A stretch of 64,000 nt of DNA from Anaerococcus murdochii (GTDB lineage Bacteria; Bacillota; Clostridia; Tissierellales; Peptoniphilaceae): NCBI RefSeq assembly GCF_019957155.1, contig NZ_JAIPME010000002.1, positions 2,017,001-2,081,000 on the forward strand, in the 5' to 3' direction. The notes beneath the pieces are model-generated. The model did no database searches. It was given only the letters and a program-made list of their open reading frames with translations, and was not told where the DNA came from. Shown here one piece after another: positions 52,928 to 62,244 of this stretch. Each line of letters begins with the position of its first letter. The first letter of the stretch is position 1. Position numbers and translations under genes: made by a program.

Positions 52928-53508
52928 TAAGCCATTCCCGCTTTTTTAAAATGTTTATTTAAGATTTTAATTCCAATGGTACATCCTATGTATCCACCGA
53001 GCATACCTAGTAGAACTACAGGTATAAAGGACCAGTTTGGCATAACTGAGAGTAGTTTTTCTGCATATTCAGCCCCATAGCCTTGGTCGATTAAAGACTG
53101 TAAATAGGCATCTCTAGCAAAGTAGATTGGTATTAAATTTGCAGCTGCAAAAATCATAAAGACTGTGTAGGTTAGTCTTGCAGTTTTTATTGACTTATAG
53201 CCACCCTTTTTTAATATAATTTCACAGATTAATGACAATAAAATTATGGCAGGTAGAACTATCGCTCCATGACCTGACATTGAAAATGTAAGTCCAAATA
53301 CTATTCCCATGATTAAGATCATGCCAAATTTATCTATCTTTGTTGAATAAAGCATAAATACTGGTCCTGAAACTAAACCGCAAGCAAATGGAACTAGGGG
53401 CATAAGTACAGGTATAAAACCTATCATACCTCCACACCAGAGTGCCATTACAGTTAAAAGCGAAAATACTCCTGCATTTATTAAATCTCGAATTCCAAAT
53501 TTATTCAT
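52927..53508 (-). CDS. ECF transporter S component, MptD-like
   Basis: 193 residues from the ATG at 53,508 (AAGGAGG upstream); the longer frame from 53,556 would overlap the ABC gene. Six membrane helices. NKFGIRDLINAGVFSLLTVM, GLTFSMSGHGAIVLPAIILL and GYIGCTIGIKILNKHFKKAG match the MptD family of putative S components. Its ligand is not known. With two YbtP/Q-like ABC proteins in the same operon, a metal-chelate ligand is a reasonable inference. Confidence 0.78.
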   Translation of the reverse strand: MNKFGIRDLINAGVFSLLTVMALWCGGMIGFIPVLMPLVPFACGLVSGPVFMLYSTKIDKFGMILIMGIVFGLTFSMSGHGAIVLPAIILLSLICEIILKKGGYKSIKTARLTYTVFMIFAAANLIPIYFARDAYLQSLIDQGYGAEYAEKLLSVMPNWSFIPVVLLGMLGGYIGCTIGIKILNKHFKKAGMA

Positions 53509-53518
53509 TTTTTCCTCC

Positions 53519-55240
53519 TTAATATATAAATTCTTCAGATTTTTTAGATGATTCAATCATCTTTTGGTAAGTTTTACTTTCTTTTATAAGTTCATCGTGT
53601 TTTCCAAAATCTTCTATCTTTCCATCTTTCATAACTATGATTTGATCTACATTTCTGATTGATTTCATCCTATGGGAAACTATCATCACCGTCTTATTTT
53701 TAATTAATTTATTTAGAGATTCTTGGATATATTTTTCATTTTCCACATCAAGTGATGCCGCAATTTCATCTAGTAGGATTATTTCTGCATCCTTTAAAAA
53801 TGCTCTTGCTATGGATATTCTCTGTCTTTCTCCTCCAGATAAGTTAGATCCATTTTCGCCGATCTCCGTATCGTATCCATTCTCAAGTTTCTTTACAAAT
53901 TCGTCACAGTTCGCTAGCCTTGCAGCTTCTAGCACTTCTTCATCACTTGCAGTAGGTCTGCCGAGCCTTATATTTTCCATTACAGAACCGTTAAATAGAA
54001 TTACATCTTGGAACACCATGGAAATATGTTTAAATAAATCTTCTGTCCTCGCCTTATTTATCTCTTTTTTATCTATTAAGATTTCTCCTCTGTCATAATC
54101 ATAGAGCCTTGCCACCAATTTTATTAGAGTGGACTTCCCGCAACCAGATGGACCAACAAGAGCAGTAGTTTTTCCCTGCAAAGCCTTGAATGAAATATTA
54201 TCTATGACTTTTTTGTCATCGAGATAAGAAAATTCTACATTTTTTCCTTCTATATCAAATGATTTAAATTCTGTTTCTCTTCCCGGTTGGATTTCTTCTG
54301 ATCTAAGTGCCTTTATCTTTTCTATTGGAGAATCCATGTACATTAACTCTCCATAAAATTGGTTAAAGGCAGCAACTCCATCAATTAATCTTGCTGAAGC
54401 AAATAGGTAGCCTGCAAAATACAAGATATTTATTTCTCCATTTATCAAGCTATTTAATCCAACATATATTGCAAGGGCTAGGGATAAGTTTGCCACAACT
54501 GTTGCAGAAACAATGGGGATAACTTGTCCCAGTTCTGACTTAATGTGTTTCTTTTCTAAGGACCTAACAAAGTCAATGCCACTTTTTTCCTTTTCTTCAG
54601 TCAAATTGTAGGATTTGATTTCAGTGGATAGATCTATTAGTTCTTGGAACATCTTCGAAGACTTTCTCTGTTCTTTGTAGTAGGTCGCCGTCGCCTTCTT
54701 TTGGATTTTGGTGGAAGTCAAATTCAAAATAGCAGAAATATAAATTGGAGCTATAACTGCAAGACCAAGCTTTACATTTCCAATTAGCAACAAAATGGAA
54801 ATAATAACTAGGTTTATTATAAAGCCATAAAAACCTGAAACTGCATGAGAAAGACCATGCTCCATTGCCTCTACATCCTTCATAATCGTTTGAGAAAAAT
54901 CAGTTAAATCTCTTTTTGAATAGAAACTAAGGGGAAGATCTTTTATTATTTCAGAAAGTTCAATCCTTAAATTTGCAGATTCTTTATAGGTTTCATTATA
55001 GGTTGTAATGTAATCTTTATTTATTACGAAAATCATTATAAGGGCAATTACTATATATGCAATGACAGAAATCTTAAGATTAAACTTGCCTAGCCCCAAG
55101 AGACCTTGCATTACATACATAAGAAGAAACATAGGAAGCATGTAGGATAGACTCTTTAAGGCAGAATATTTAGTTGCAACGATGGTTCCTTCTGCACCCT
55201 TGTCTGTAAGTGCAAATCTATCTTTTAAATAGTTCTTCAT
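53519..55240 (-). CDS. ABC transporter, fused permease-ATPase (YbtP/YbtQ-like)
   Basis: 573 residues: a six-helix ABC transmembrane domain (1-310) and an ATPase domain with VGPSGCGKSTLIKLVARLYD, LSGGERQRISIARAFL and EIILLDEIAASLDVENEKYI. It is of the exporter fold, but proteins of this pair type (YbtP/YbtQ, IrtA/IrtB) import ferric siderophores. It overlaps the next ABC gene by 4 bases; the two probably form a heterodimer. The substitution of the usual DEPT by DEIA after Walker B is notable and suggests an asymmetric partner. Confidence 0.85.
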   Translation of the reverse strand: MKNYLKDRFALTDKGAEGTIVATKYSALKSLSYMLPMFLLMYVMQGLLGLGKFNLKISVIAYIVIALIMIFVINKDYITTYNETYKESANLRIELSEIIKDLPLSFYSKRDLTDFSQTIMKDVEAMEHGLSHAVSGFYGFIINLVIISILLLIGNVKLGLAVIAPIYISAILNLTSTKIQKKATATYYKEQRKSSKMFQELIDLSTEIKSYNLTEEKEKSGIDFVRSLEKKHIKSELGQVIPIVSATVVANLSLALAIYVGLNSLINGEINILYFAGYLFASARLIDGVAAFNQFYGELMYMDSPIEKIKALRSEEIQPGRETEFKSFDIEGKNVEFSYLDDKKVIDNISFKALQGKTTALVGPSGCGKSTLIKLVARLYDYDRGEILIDKKEINKARTEDLFKHISMVFQDVILFNGSVMENIRLGRPTASDEEVLEAARLANCDEFVKKLENGYDTEIGENGSNLSGGERQRISIARAFLKDAEIILLDEIAASLDVENEKYIQESLNKLIKNKTVMIVSHRMKSIRNVDQIIVMKDGKIEDFGKHDELIKESKTYQKMIESSKKSEEFIY

Positions 55241-56985
55241 AGATCAACTCTCCATTCATTTGCTTCATTGTACATTTCAATAAACTTCTTATATCTGCTA
55301 TCTTCCCTCATAAGTTCATCGTGGCTTCCTCTCTCTAGAATTTTTCCATCTTCTACCAGTAGAATTTCGTCCACTCCACGAATCGAAGAAAGCCTATGAG
55401 CAATCATAATTGTCGTCCTATCTTTTATAAGCTCCTTAAATGCAATCTGTAATTCATATTCATTTTCCGGATCTGCAGCAGCAGAAGCTTCATCAAGGAT
55501 AATTATCTTTGGATCCTTCAAAAATATTCTCGCAATGGAGATTCTCTGTTTCTCGCCACCAGATAGATTTATCCCTTCAGCACCTATTATCGCATCGTAC
55601 TTGTCTTTGAACTTATCTATAAAGTCATCACAGCGGGCAAGCTTTAAGGCTTTGTAGACCTCTTCATCATCTGCATCTTTATTTGCGAGTTTTACATTTT
55701 CAAAAATCGAAATTCCTTGGAATAGTTTAGGATTTTGAAAAACTATACCGATATTTTTCATCAAGCTTTCTCCATCGTAGGAAGAAATATTTCTGTCGCC
55801 GATTAAAATTTCTCCAGAATCCACAGGATATAGTCCAGAGATTAACTTAGCAATGGTAGACTTACCAGATCCAGAGCTACCTACAAGAGCATATACTTTG
55901 TTCTCGTCAAGATTTAAAGAAAAATTATGTAAAATCTTATTCTTGTCATCGTATGAAAAATCAACATTTTTAAAGATTATATTCTTCTTTTGTAAATCTT
56001 TTTGTGTACCAAAAACTATTTCTTTTTCTTTCATCTCTGTGAACAGATTTTCAAGATTATCTACAGCAGAGTTAGCTTGAAAAACATACATGGAAACATA
56101 CATAATCTTCATTAGATCTACGAAAAATAATCCCATAAATAAAGTGAAAAATAGAATTTTTGCTGACCAGATATTAGGATCTTGTCCTTTTGAAACCATA
56201 AATATCGCTAGAAAGACTGGCGTGATTATAAAAATATTTAAAAGCCATTGGAAAAGGACATAGGGAATCCTGCAGGACATCGAATATTTGTAGACCATGT
56301 CCTTATAGACCATGATTGAATCGTAAAGTTTTGTAAAACCGATAAGTGGCGTGTTGAAGATCTTCACCACTGGCATTCCTCTTACATATTCCACAGCCCC
56401 AGCATTCATTTCATCTAGCTTCTCCATGTACTTCTTCATAAATGATTGGTCTCCTATCATTTTGTAGAGTAAGTACATACTGAGTAGAATGATGATTACA
56501 AAAAATATTCCAAGATAGATGTCAATTGCAAAGGTCAAGGCTATCATGAGTATAGGAGTTAAAGCTGCCATAGTTTGATCTGTTATGAGGTGGGCGACAA
56601 TCATGTGTGTTTGTTCCACATTGTTGTCGATTATCTTTCTTACCTCACCAGAGTTATGGGTGTCAAAAAAAGTATTTGAAGCCCTAAGTAGATGCCTAAG
56701 TCCTTTTTCACGAAGCCTAGTTTCAAGTCTAAATCCAGCTAAGTGACTCATCCATGTCCCGCCAAAGTAGAAGATACTACAGCTGGCAAAGAGAACTAGA
56801 ATTTTTATAGAGAAAATCTTAAGGTTCATTAGATCTTCTCCACAAAATACATCTCTAAGCAAAATCCAAATTAAATAATAAGCATAGAACTGTAGCAAAT
56901 TCCCAACTACAGCTAGCATCGCCGCAAGTATTCCATGGATTTTTCTTTCAGGCATATAGGAAAATAATTTCTTATAAAGTTTCAT
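55237..56985 (-). CDS. ABC transporter, fused permease-ATPase, partner of the preceding one
   Basis: 582 residues. Six membrane helices, then VGSSGSGKSTIAKLISGLYP, signature LSGGEKQRISIARIFL and Walker B IIILDEASAAADPENEYEL. It is the first gene of the operon and should set its expression. Same family as the downstream gene. The region upstream (56,986-57,060) is AT-rich and could hold the promoter, but no box pair is clear enough to mark. Confidence 0.85.
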   Translation of the reverse strand: MKLYKKLFSYMPERKIHGILAAMLAVVGNLLQFYAYYLIWILLRDVFCGEDLMNLKIFSIKILVLFASCSIFYFGGTWMSHLAGFRLETRLREKGLRHLLRASNTFFDTHNSGEVRKIIDNNVEQTHMIVAHLITDQTMAALTPILMIALTFAIDIYLGIFFVIIILLSMYLLYKMIGDQSFMKKYMEKLDEMNAGAVEYVRGMPVVKIFNTPLIGFTKLYDSIMVYKDMVYKYSMSCRIPYVLFQWLLNIFIITPVFLAIFMVSKGQDPNIWSAKILFFTLFMGLFFVDLMKIMYVSMYVFQANSAVDNLENLFTEMKEKEIVFGTQKDLQKKNIIFKNVDFSYDDKNKILHNFSLNLDENKVYALVGSSGSGKSTIAKLISGLYPVDSGEILIGDRNISSYDGESLMKNIGIVFQNPKLFQGISIFENVKLANKDADDEEVYKALKLARCDDFIDKFKDKYDAIIGAEGINLSGGEKQRISIARIFLKDPKIIILDEASAAADPENEYELQIAFKELIKDRTTIMIAHRLSSIRGVDEILLVEDGKILERGSHDELMREDSRYKKFIEMYNEANEWRVDL

Positions 56986-57164
56986 ATTAACCTTCTTTCT
57001 ATGTGCTATTTGATAATCAATATCAATATATCATCTTTTTTTTTTATCGTCTAGTCGAAAAAAATTATTCTGTCATAAATTTTAAATAAAATATGATGGT
57101 CTTTAAATTTTTGTAAGAGACTGTGTAAAATGCCTTTCCCCTAGGGGAAAGAGATATGTGATCA

Positions 57165-57228
57165 ATTTTTTACTATATGTGGACCACTTTCCGATAATAA
57201 CTGTGGACCATTTTGGGGTTGACATTTA
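57165..57228. mobile_element. Possible IS21-family end remnant
   Basis: TGTGGACCACTTTCCGATAA followed by TAACTGTGGACCATTTTGGG and GTTGACA resembles the tandem terminal repeats of IS21-type elements from Firmicutes (TGTCAACCCCAAAATGG... on the other strand). No istA or istB gene is present. It lies just outside the right direct repeat, at the start of the transporter insertion. Confidence 0.5.
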
Positions 57229-57460
57229 CATCTAAAAGTCTTCTGGCTTTTCTTTAATTTTCTAATCGCCTTTAAAGTGTCATATTTATATTTTTTTATC
57301 TCTGGCATACTTTGATACCTTTTAGACTTAAAGTCTTTAATAGTACCTTTCCACCTCTTTTTTATCTATAAAGATTCTCCTACATCATAGTTCATTTTTT
57401 TATTTAAACCTTTCTGTGTTAGTTTATCTTTATCTCCTTCATACCAATTTAAGATTGTTG
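57229..57460. repeat. Direct repeat flanking the transporter operon, right copy
   Basis: Matches 49,618-49,850 in the same orientation. It contains the 3' end of the rep gene (57,366 onwards) and downstream sequence. The leader hairpin that should follow is cut after its first arm, as in the left copy. Confidence 0.65.
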
Positions 57461-58100
57461 CATAGTGGTTTTGATAGGCCTTTCCACTGCTTTTCATGTA
57501 TCTTGATAGTTTATTTATCATTATTTCTGTGTGTGAGTTTAGTTTTTCTTTTAGATTTTTATATTCTTCTTTGCTTAGCCTTACATTTTTGAATTCTCCA
57601 TAAAAGATGGGGGTGGACTTTTTATCTTTTTATATCTCTCCCTCTCTCTCTTTATCTATCTCTATATCTTTCTCTATCTCTATCTCTTGTCGGACATGTG
57701 TTGGACTCATTAAGGACAATGTCCTCTGTTTATTTTGTCTGTATCTTCTTTTTTTCTCTGCCCATGCTGTTTCTGATCCGATTAAGTTTGGTATTTCTGT
57801 TAAATAGTATTCATCATTTTCTGTTACAACTTCTAGTAAGCCTTGATTGATTAAATAATTAACTGTAACCATTACATCATCGTCTGTTTCATCTATGGTT
57901 AGTGCTAACTCTTTTATAAAATCACTTTCTACTCCATCATAATAGAGTTTGCCCTCATCTTTTAGACTTAGTAATAAAAGTTTTAGATAGATTATCGTGT
58001 AGGTATCTCCTCCCGATATTCTTCTTAATCTTTTTATCCTTTTGTCTGTGAAAAATTCTTCTTTTAATTTTATCCAATAATATCTTTTGTTTATTGCCAT
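57366..58100 (-). pseudogene. Replisome-organizer gene of the third element, with a nonsense mutation
   Basis: The N-terminal 110 residues are almost identical to the IME1 rep protein (YYWIKLKEEFFTDKRIKRLR). The central part differs (QNKQRTLSLMSPTHVRQ) and covers three 11-base iterons (57,692-57,724). At 57,630 a TAA replaces the glutamate codon found in IME1 (REGEI, stop, KDKKSTPIF); the frame then continues open to MNYDVGESL at 57,366. So the product is a 156-residue N-terminal fragment, which may still bind the iterons. Confidence 0.8.
57692..57724. repeat. Three tandem 11-base iterons inside the third element's rep gene
   Basis: GGACATGTGTT, GGACTCATTAA and GGACAATGTCC, one unit per 11 bases, at the place where IME1 has GTTGC-type units. 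The flanking purine-rich run is shared. This suggests a swapped replication specificity. Confidence 0.58.
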
Positions 58101-58125
58101 TCTAATCCTCCTTGCAATAAAAAAA

Positions 58126-58148
58126 GAAGCAGATTTTTTCTCTACTTC
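58126..58148 (-). terminator. Terminator-like leader hairpin before the third element's rep gene
   Basis: GAAGCAGA / TCTACTTC (one wobble) with seven Ts on the minus strand and the start codon about 19 bases on; counterpart of 14,974-14,996. Confidence 0.6.
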
Positions 58149-58184
58149 TCCTTAAAATTTATTTTTCATTATTCACAAATTTTT

Positions 58185-58802
58185 TTATAATTTTCTAGCT
58201 AAAAATACTAGATGATCTTCCTCGTCCAGATGGTATTCGCATTTAAATCCTATCTTATTCAATGTTTCTGTGAGATATTCGGGAGAATAAACTTCAAAAT
58301 CTAGCATATCCGCCCATTTTTTTATATTTTTATGTTCTCTATATGCTCCTTCGTTGCATATTAGAAACTGACCGTCCTTAATTAGTACACGATGAATTTC
58401 CCTAAAAGATACTTCTATATTCTTCCAAAAATAAATGGTTTCAAAGGCAGTTACTATATCTATGGATTCATCTTCAAAAGGTAACTTAGCCACGTCTGCT
58501 TCAATAATTTTACACCTGCCATCTCTTATAGCTTCGCTATTTACTGAACTTGCTATATCTACACTTGTTTTAGAGTAGTCCATTCCATATACTTTTTTAG
58601 CCTTTGTTAAGAAGTATTGAACATTACGTCCACCACCACATCCTAGATCTAAAACTACATCCGAGGTTTTAATATGCAGAAAGGATCTGCCCCATTTCGC
58701 CAATTTTTCGTGGCCAACGTTCATTCCTTTCACCATGAAACGACCACCGAAATTATTTTTAGGATTTTTTACATTTTCAAAAAATTTTTTTAACATTTTC
58801 AT
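58185..58802 (-). CDS. Class I SAM-dependent methyltransferase
   Basis: 205 residues. Motif I is VVLDLGCGGGRNVQYF, followed by VYGMDYSKTSVDIASSVN, an acidic ADVAKLPFEDESIDIVTAFE and KDGQFLICNEG. It is of the small-molecule (UbiE/COQ5-like) type; the substrate is not evident. It occupies the same cargo slot that holds the YhcG-type nuclease in IME1, behind a closely similar promoter. A stress or resistance role is a guess. Confidence 0.82.
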   Translation of the reverse strand: MKMLKKFFENVKNPKNNFGGRFMVKGMNVGHEKLAKWGRSFLHIKTSDVVLDLGCGGGRNVQYFLTKAKKVYGMDYSKTSVDIASSVNSEAIRDGRCKIIEADVAKLPFEDESIDIVTAFETIYFWKNIEVSFREIHRVLIKDGQFLICNEGAYREHKNIKKWADMLDFEVYSPEYLTETLNKIGFKCEYHLDEEDHLVFLARKL

Positions 58803-58829
58803 CTCCTGTTGATAACAATTATCAGTGTC

Positions 58830-58858
58830 ATTTTATCATAAATTTTACATTTATTCAA
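58830..58858 (-). promoter_or_regulatory. Promoter of the cargo methyltransferase
   Basis: TTGAAT and TAAAAT, 17 bases apart on the minus strand, in a context (AAATTTATG) like the promoters at 16,078 and 29,099. Confidence 0.68.
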
Positions 58859-58892
58859 TTTTATATCCTATCTACATTGATGTATTCAAGAA

Positions 58893-58960
58893 TTTCGATA
58901 ATCGAAATTCTTGATTTCCGATTTTCGGAATTCTGGACTTCTGCTTTTCGGAAGTCTTAT
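58893..58960. repeat. Three ICE-type iterons upstream of the cargo promoter
   Basis: Units at 58,893, 58,915 and 58,938, of 22-23 bases: TTTCGATAATCGAAATTCTT then GA; TTTCCGATTTTCGGAATTCT then GGA; CTTCTGCTTTTCGGAAGTCT then TAT. The first two match 16,141-16,185 and all follow the repA iteron pattern. Confidence 0.62.
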
Positions 58961-58999
58961 TCTTTTAGTTATTTAAGGGTGTAACTTTTCGTTACTCCC

Positions 59000-59527
59000 T
59001 TAGATTTCTCTGGTCATATCTTTTTTGTTTGGTTTTACTTTTTCTTTTACTTTTCTTTTGACTTTCTCTTTTGTCTTATCCTTGTTCTTGGATAGGTCTT
59101 TGTATTTCTTTATTTGTTTTAGGATACTTTCTTTTTCTTTTTTATTTTCTTTTGCTATGACTTGCTTAAAGGCATATTCCATTACTTTTATGTCTTTGGC
59201 TTGGAAAAATACTTCATAGTTTTTAGTTTCTTTGTTTTTCATTACTGAAAAACTTACTCCAAGTTTGTTTAGTTCTTTTTTTAAGTCTTTGAGGTTGCTT
59301 TGATCTATACTTATGTTTTCTAGTTGTCCTTTTTTGTAGAGGTCTTTTATTTTAATTTCATTTCCCATAAGGCTTTTTAGGTTGCCATTTGCTTTTTCTA
59401 AAGTATCATTTAGCTTTTTTCTTATTTCTTTGTCTAAGTTGATTGATTCTTTTGCTGCCTTTATTGTGTATGATATTATGGTTTGTGCTGCTTGACCTGC
59501 TTCTTTGCTTATTTCTTCATTTATCAT
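59000..59527 (-). CDS. DUF3801 family protein (third element)
   Basis: 175 residues, nearly the same as the IME1 copy at 16,225-16,752 (for example LKKELNKLGVSFSVMKNKET, FFQAKDIKVMEYAFKQVI), including the basic Lys-rich tail. The few differences (for example QAKDIK for QSKDIK) show that the two elements separated recently or exchange DNA. It is preceded by the same leader hairpin. Confidence 0.78.
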   Translation of the reverse strand: MINEEISKEAGQAAQTIISYTIKAAKESINLDKEIRKKLNDTLEKANGNLKSLMGNEIKIKDLYKKGQLENISIDQSNLKDLKKELNKLGVSFSVMKNKETKNYEVFFQAKDIKVMEYAFKQVIAKENKKEKESILKQIKKYKDLSKNKDKTKEKVKRKVKEKVKPNKKDMTREI

Positions 59528-59556
59528 GTTTTATCTCCTTTGTTTGAATTAAAAAA

Positions 59557-59590
59557 GGGAAGTATAGGCTTTAATTTTTCTATACTTCCC
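59557..59590 (-). terminator. Terminator-like leader hairpin before the third DUF3801 gene
   Basis: GGGAAGTATAG / CTATACTTCCC, 11 perfect pairs, six Ts on the minus strand; same as 16,783-16,816. Confidence 0.68.
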
Positions 59591-59709
59591 TTTGATTGTT
59601 TTTATTTGGTTGTTCTTGGTGGTGGAATGCTTTATTTTGATGTTTTTATATATTTCTTAGGTATTTGTACCTTTTATTGTTTTTCTGCTCTTATTTTGCT
59701 TTTCCACCT

Positions 59710-59883
59710 TTAGTAGTTTATGTGTGTTCTTTTATCTGATAGATAGTTTTTCATGTTGGAATATATAATCTGTATTTCTTCATTGTTCATTGCTTTTATT
59801 TCTTCTGTGCTTTTATATGTTTTGTATGTTCCGTCTTGATCTGCTTTTATGAGTTCATCTATTAACTCTTGCCTTTTATTCAT
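59710..59883 (-). CDS. Small 57-residue protein of the mobilization module
   Basis: MNKRQELIDELIKADQDGTY then KTYKSTEEIKAMNNEEIQII and YSNMKNYLSDKRTHINY, with AGGAGG 8 bases before the ATG. It lies between the relaxase and DUF3801 genes. The IME1 counterpart is truncated by cargo at 16,933-17,013, so the gene is dispensable there. No family recognised; the charged short form suggests a regulator or partner of the relaxase. Confidence 0.65.
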   Translation of the reverse strand: MNKRQELIDELIKADQDGTYKTYKSTEEIKAMNNEEIQIIYSNMKNYLSDKRTHINY

Positions 59884-59956
59884 CTCTATTACCTCCTAGA
59901 TCTGCCTTTATTTTCTTGGTCATATTATAGCTTGGATAAGATATTTTTACCAGGTC

Positions 59957-61591
59957 TTATCTTTCTTGATTTTTGTAATAGTCTTTAGTCATTTGTCTTT
60001 TTTTATTAAAACTATCACTGACTTGCTTATACTCTTTTATCTTTTCTATGATACTTTCTTTTTCTCCCCTCTTGATTGCCTTGTCAATTTCTATTGATAG
60101 GTCAATACCATATTCTTCATTAACTACTTCTACTGCATATTTAATATGATTTATTTCCTTGTATCTTTCCCTTATCTTTTCTGACTCTGTATTTAATTTA
60201 CTGATTTCATCTTCTAAGCTTTTAATTTCTCCTAACCATTCTTTTTCTCTTAAATTTTTCTTTCCACTAATTTTTTCAATTAAGGTTCTTGCCCTTATAT
60301 GTTGGTCTATTTCCTTTTGATTATTCTTGTAGAAGCTTTCTTTGAATATTTTCTTGCTTTCATATTCTTGGTAGGTTGCTTTTGTTTTTCTTACAGTCTT
60401 TGCATAGGCTAAGCATTTATTAAGGTCTTCTATCTTTTGACTGTTTTCTTTTATGGTCTTATATATCTCAGTGTTTTTACTTCTTAGGGTGTTTATATGT
60501 CCTTGCAGGTCTGATATGGTTTTTATTTTGTTTTCCCTTAGATAATTTATTCCACTTGCATATCTTTTTAGATCATAGATTGCCTTGTTTCTTTCCCCAT
60601 AAAATGATAATTCAGCTCTATTGTTTTCTTGCATTTCTTGATAGAAACTTAAATATTCATAGAGGTTAAAGAGTCCTGATTCATTTTCTATTTGCTTTTT
60701 ACTTTGGTCTTTATATTCCCTATATGATTCTTTTAGCTTATCTTTGAAGCCTATTAACCAAGATGTTATTTTCTTTATTTCATTGCCTATGTTTTTTAAT
60801 AGTTCATTCTGTTTTTTTATTTCACGATTTATATCTCCTTTTTCTGTTCTTATTCCTTTTCTTTCCATTGCACTAGCACTTGCTCCTAGATGTATTGTTG
60901 GTATTTGTTTTATGCCTTGTCTTTTAAAACTTCTATGGTCTACTCTTTTTTCTGCTCCTGCTCTTTCTAAATATTTGTTACAAAGGTCTGAAAAATTTTC
61001 TCTCCATTTTTCTACATTGCCCTTATCATTCCAGGTTGTTAGTTCTACTTTTCTTGTCTTAGGTTTTCCATTTTTGTTTAAAATCTTTTCTCCTTTTTCA
61101 TCTAGGATATATTCTTTTTTACTTTTTTGTCCCCATGTTCCATCTTCATTTATTGGTCTTACTATGGTCATTATATGAGCATGAATGTTTTGATTTCCCT
61201 CTCTACTTTCATCATGAATTGCTAGGTCTACTATCATTCCCTCTTTTACAAAATTGTTTTGTATATATTCTTCTATCATCTTTTTATTTTCTTCCATGCT
61301 TAACTCTTTTGGTAATGATATGATAAAGTTTCTTGCAAGTTGGGCATTAGAGTTTTTCTCAAATAGTTCTACCGAGTTCCACAAGGTTTTTCGGTCTTTA
61401 TATTCTTTTGGTGCGCGATCTGGTAAATATATTTCTTTGCTAATTACTCCTTGCTTTTTGGTGTAGTCATGGGTTACTCCGTCCCATTCATTTTTTATTT
61501 TTTCTCCACTTATATATGCTGCACTTGCTACTGCACTTTTGCCTTTTCCTCTTGATATTATGTTTACTGAAAAATGAAAACTGTCTGCCAT
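59957..61591 (-). CDS. mobA: MobA/MobL-family (MOBQ) relaxase of the third element
   Basis: 544 residues. Starts MADSFHFSVNIISRGKGKSA, the same as the IME1 relaxase, with the metal site in NIHAHIMTIVRPIN. The N-terminal nicking domain is close to the IME1 enzyme while the C-terminal coiled coil is closer to IME2's in places (IKTISDLQGHINTLRSKN), so this may be a recombinant gene. It lies beside an oriT region almost the same as in IME1, which suggests the two relaxases can act on each other's oriT. Confidence 0.9.
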   Translation of the reverse strand: MADSFHFSVNIISRGKGKSAVASAAYISGEKIKNEWDGVTHDYTKKQGVISKEIYLPDRAPKEYKDRKTLWNSVELFEKNSNAQLARNFIISLPKELSMEENKKMIEEYIQNNFVKEGMIVDLAIHDESREGNQNIHAHIMTIVRPINEDGTWGQKSKKEYILDEKGEKILNKNGKPKTRKVELTTWNDKGNVEKWRENFSDLCNKYLERAGAEKRVDHRSFKRQGIKQIPTIHLGASASAMERKGIRTEKGDINREIKKQNELLKNIGNEIKKITSWLIGFKDKLKESYREYKDQSKKQIENESGLFNLYEYLSFYQEMQENNRAELSFYGERNKAIYDLKRYASGINYLRENKIKTISDLQGHINTLRSKNTEIYKTIKENSQKIEDLNKCLAYAKTVRKTKATYQEYESKKIFKESFYKNNQKEIDQHIRARTLIEKISGKKNLREKEWLGEIKSLEDEISKLNTESEKIRERYKEINHIKYAVEVVNEEYGIDLSIEIDKAIKRGEKESIIEKIKEYKQVSDSFNKKRQMTKDYYKNQER

Positions 61592-61689
61592 TTTATCACT
61601 TCCTTTCTTTTTTTTGTTGTTTTAGGTGGAGGCTTAACAGATTTTTTATATCCACTTTGTGAATGAGCGTTTTGAAATGATAGAATAGA

Positions 61690-61890
61690 AAAAGCCGACT
61701 ACTGAATTAATTTTTGTTGTTTCAGTATGTCGGCTTAATTGTTACTTTCATTTCAAATTTTAAAAGTCAAGGGCGAGCGTTAGCGAGTTTATTTACCCTT
61801 GACTTTTAAAAAGCGAATGGTTGTTGCTCCCTGCAAGAGTTTGGCTCCGCATGACGCAAGCACCCTTTAGGGTGTATAATTGCGCCCTTA
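61690..61890. other. oriT region of the third element
   Basis: Nearly the same as 20,772-20,975: stem-loop AGCCGACTACTGAA with its partner, stem-loop AAAAGTCAAGGG / CCCTTGACTTTT (61,762-61,807), palindrome CACCCTTTAGGGTG (61,861-61,874) and TATAATTGCGCCCTTA directly after it (MOBQ-type nic site). Confidence 0.75.
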
Positions 61891-61925
61891 GAAAATCTAA
61901 GGGAGATTTAATTATTTTATTTTTC

Positions 61926-62216
61926 CTAATTTTCTCTCATTATTTTTAGTGTTTCTTTAAATTCTTTTGTCTTTGTTGCTTCTTCTAGTAGGATTTTTAT
62001 TTCTTCATCTGTTAGTTCTTCTGCATTTTCTATAAGGCTTTCTAAGATTGCTCCTCTTGTTATTAGCCTATGGGTTCTTTCTTTTCTTCTTTTTTCTATG
62101 TCTTGTTTTAATATCTTCTTTTCTTGATTTTTTAGTTGCCTTAATCTTTCCTCTGTATCATCAATTTTATCTTTTATTTCTTTTGATTCTTGTCTTAGTT
62201 GCTCTAACTTTTTCAT
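61926..62216 (-). CDS. DUF3847 family protein (third element)
   Basis: 96 residues. Coiled-coil start (QLRQESKEIKDKIDDTEERL), then KERTHRLITRGAILESLIEN, the DUF3847 signature, and a short C-terminal helix. It is upstream of the oriT and relaxase as in IME1, but the protein has diverged more than its neighbours. A terminator-like hairpin separates it from the ABC transporter genes upstream. Confidence 0.76.
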   Translation of the reverse strand: MKKLEQLRQESKEIKDKIDDTEERLRQLKNQEKKILKQDIEKRRKERTHRLITRGAILESLIENAEELTDEEIKILLEEATKTKEFKETLKIMREN

Positions 62217-62244
62217 ATATAACTCCTTTCTTGTATTAAAAAAA

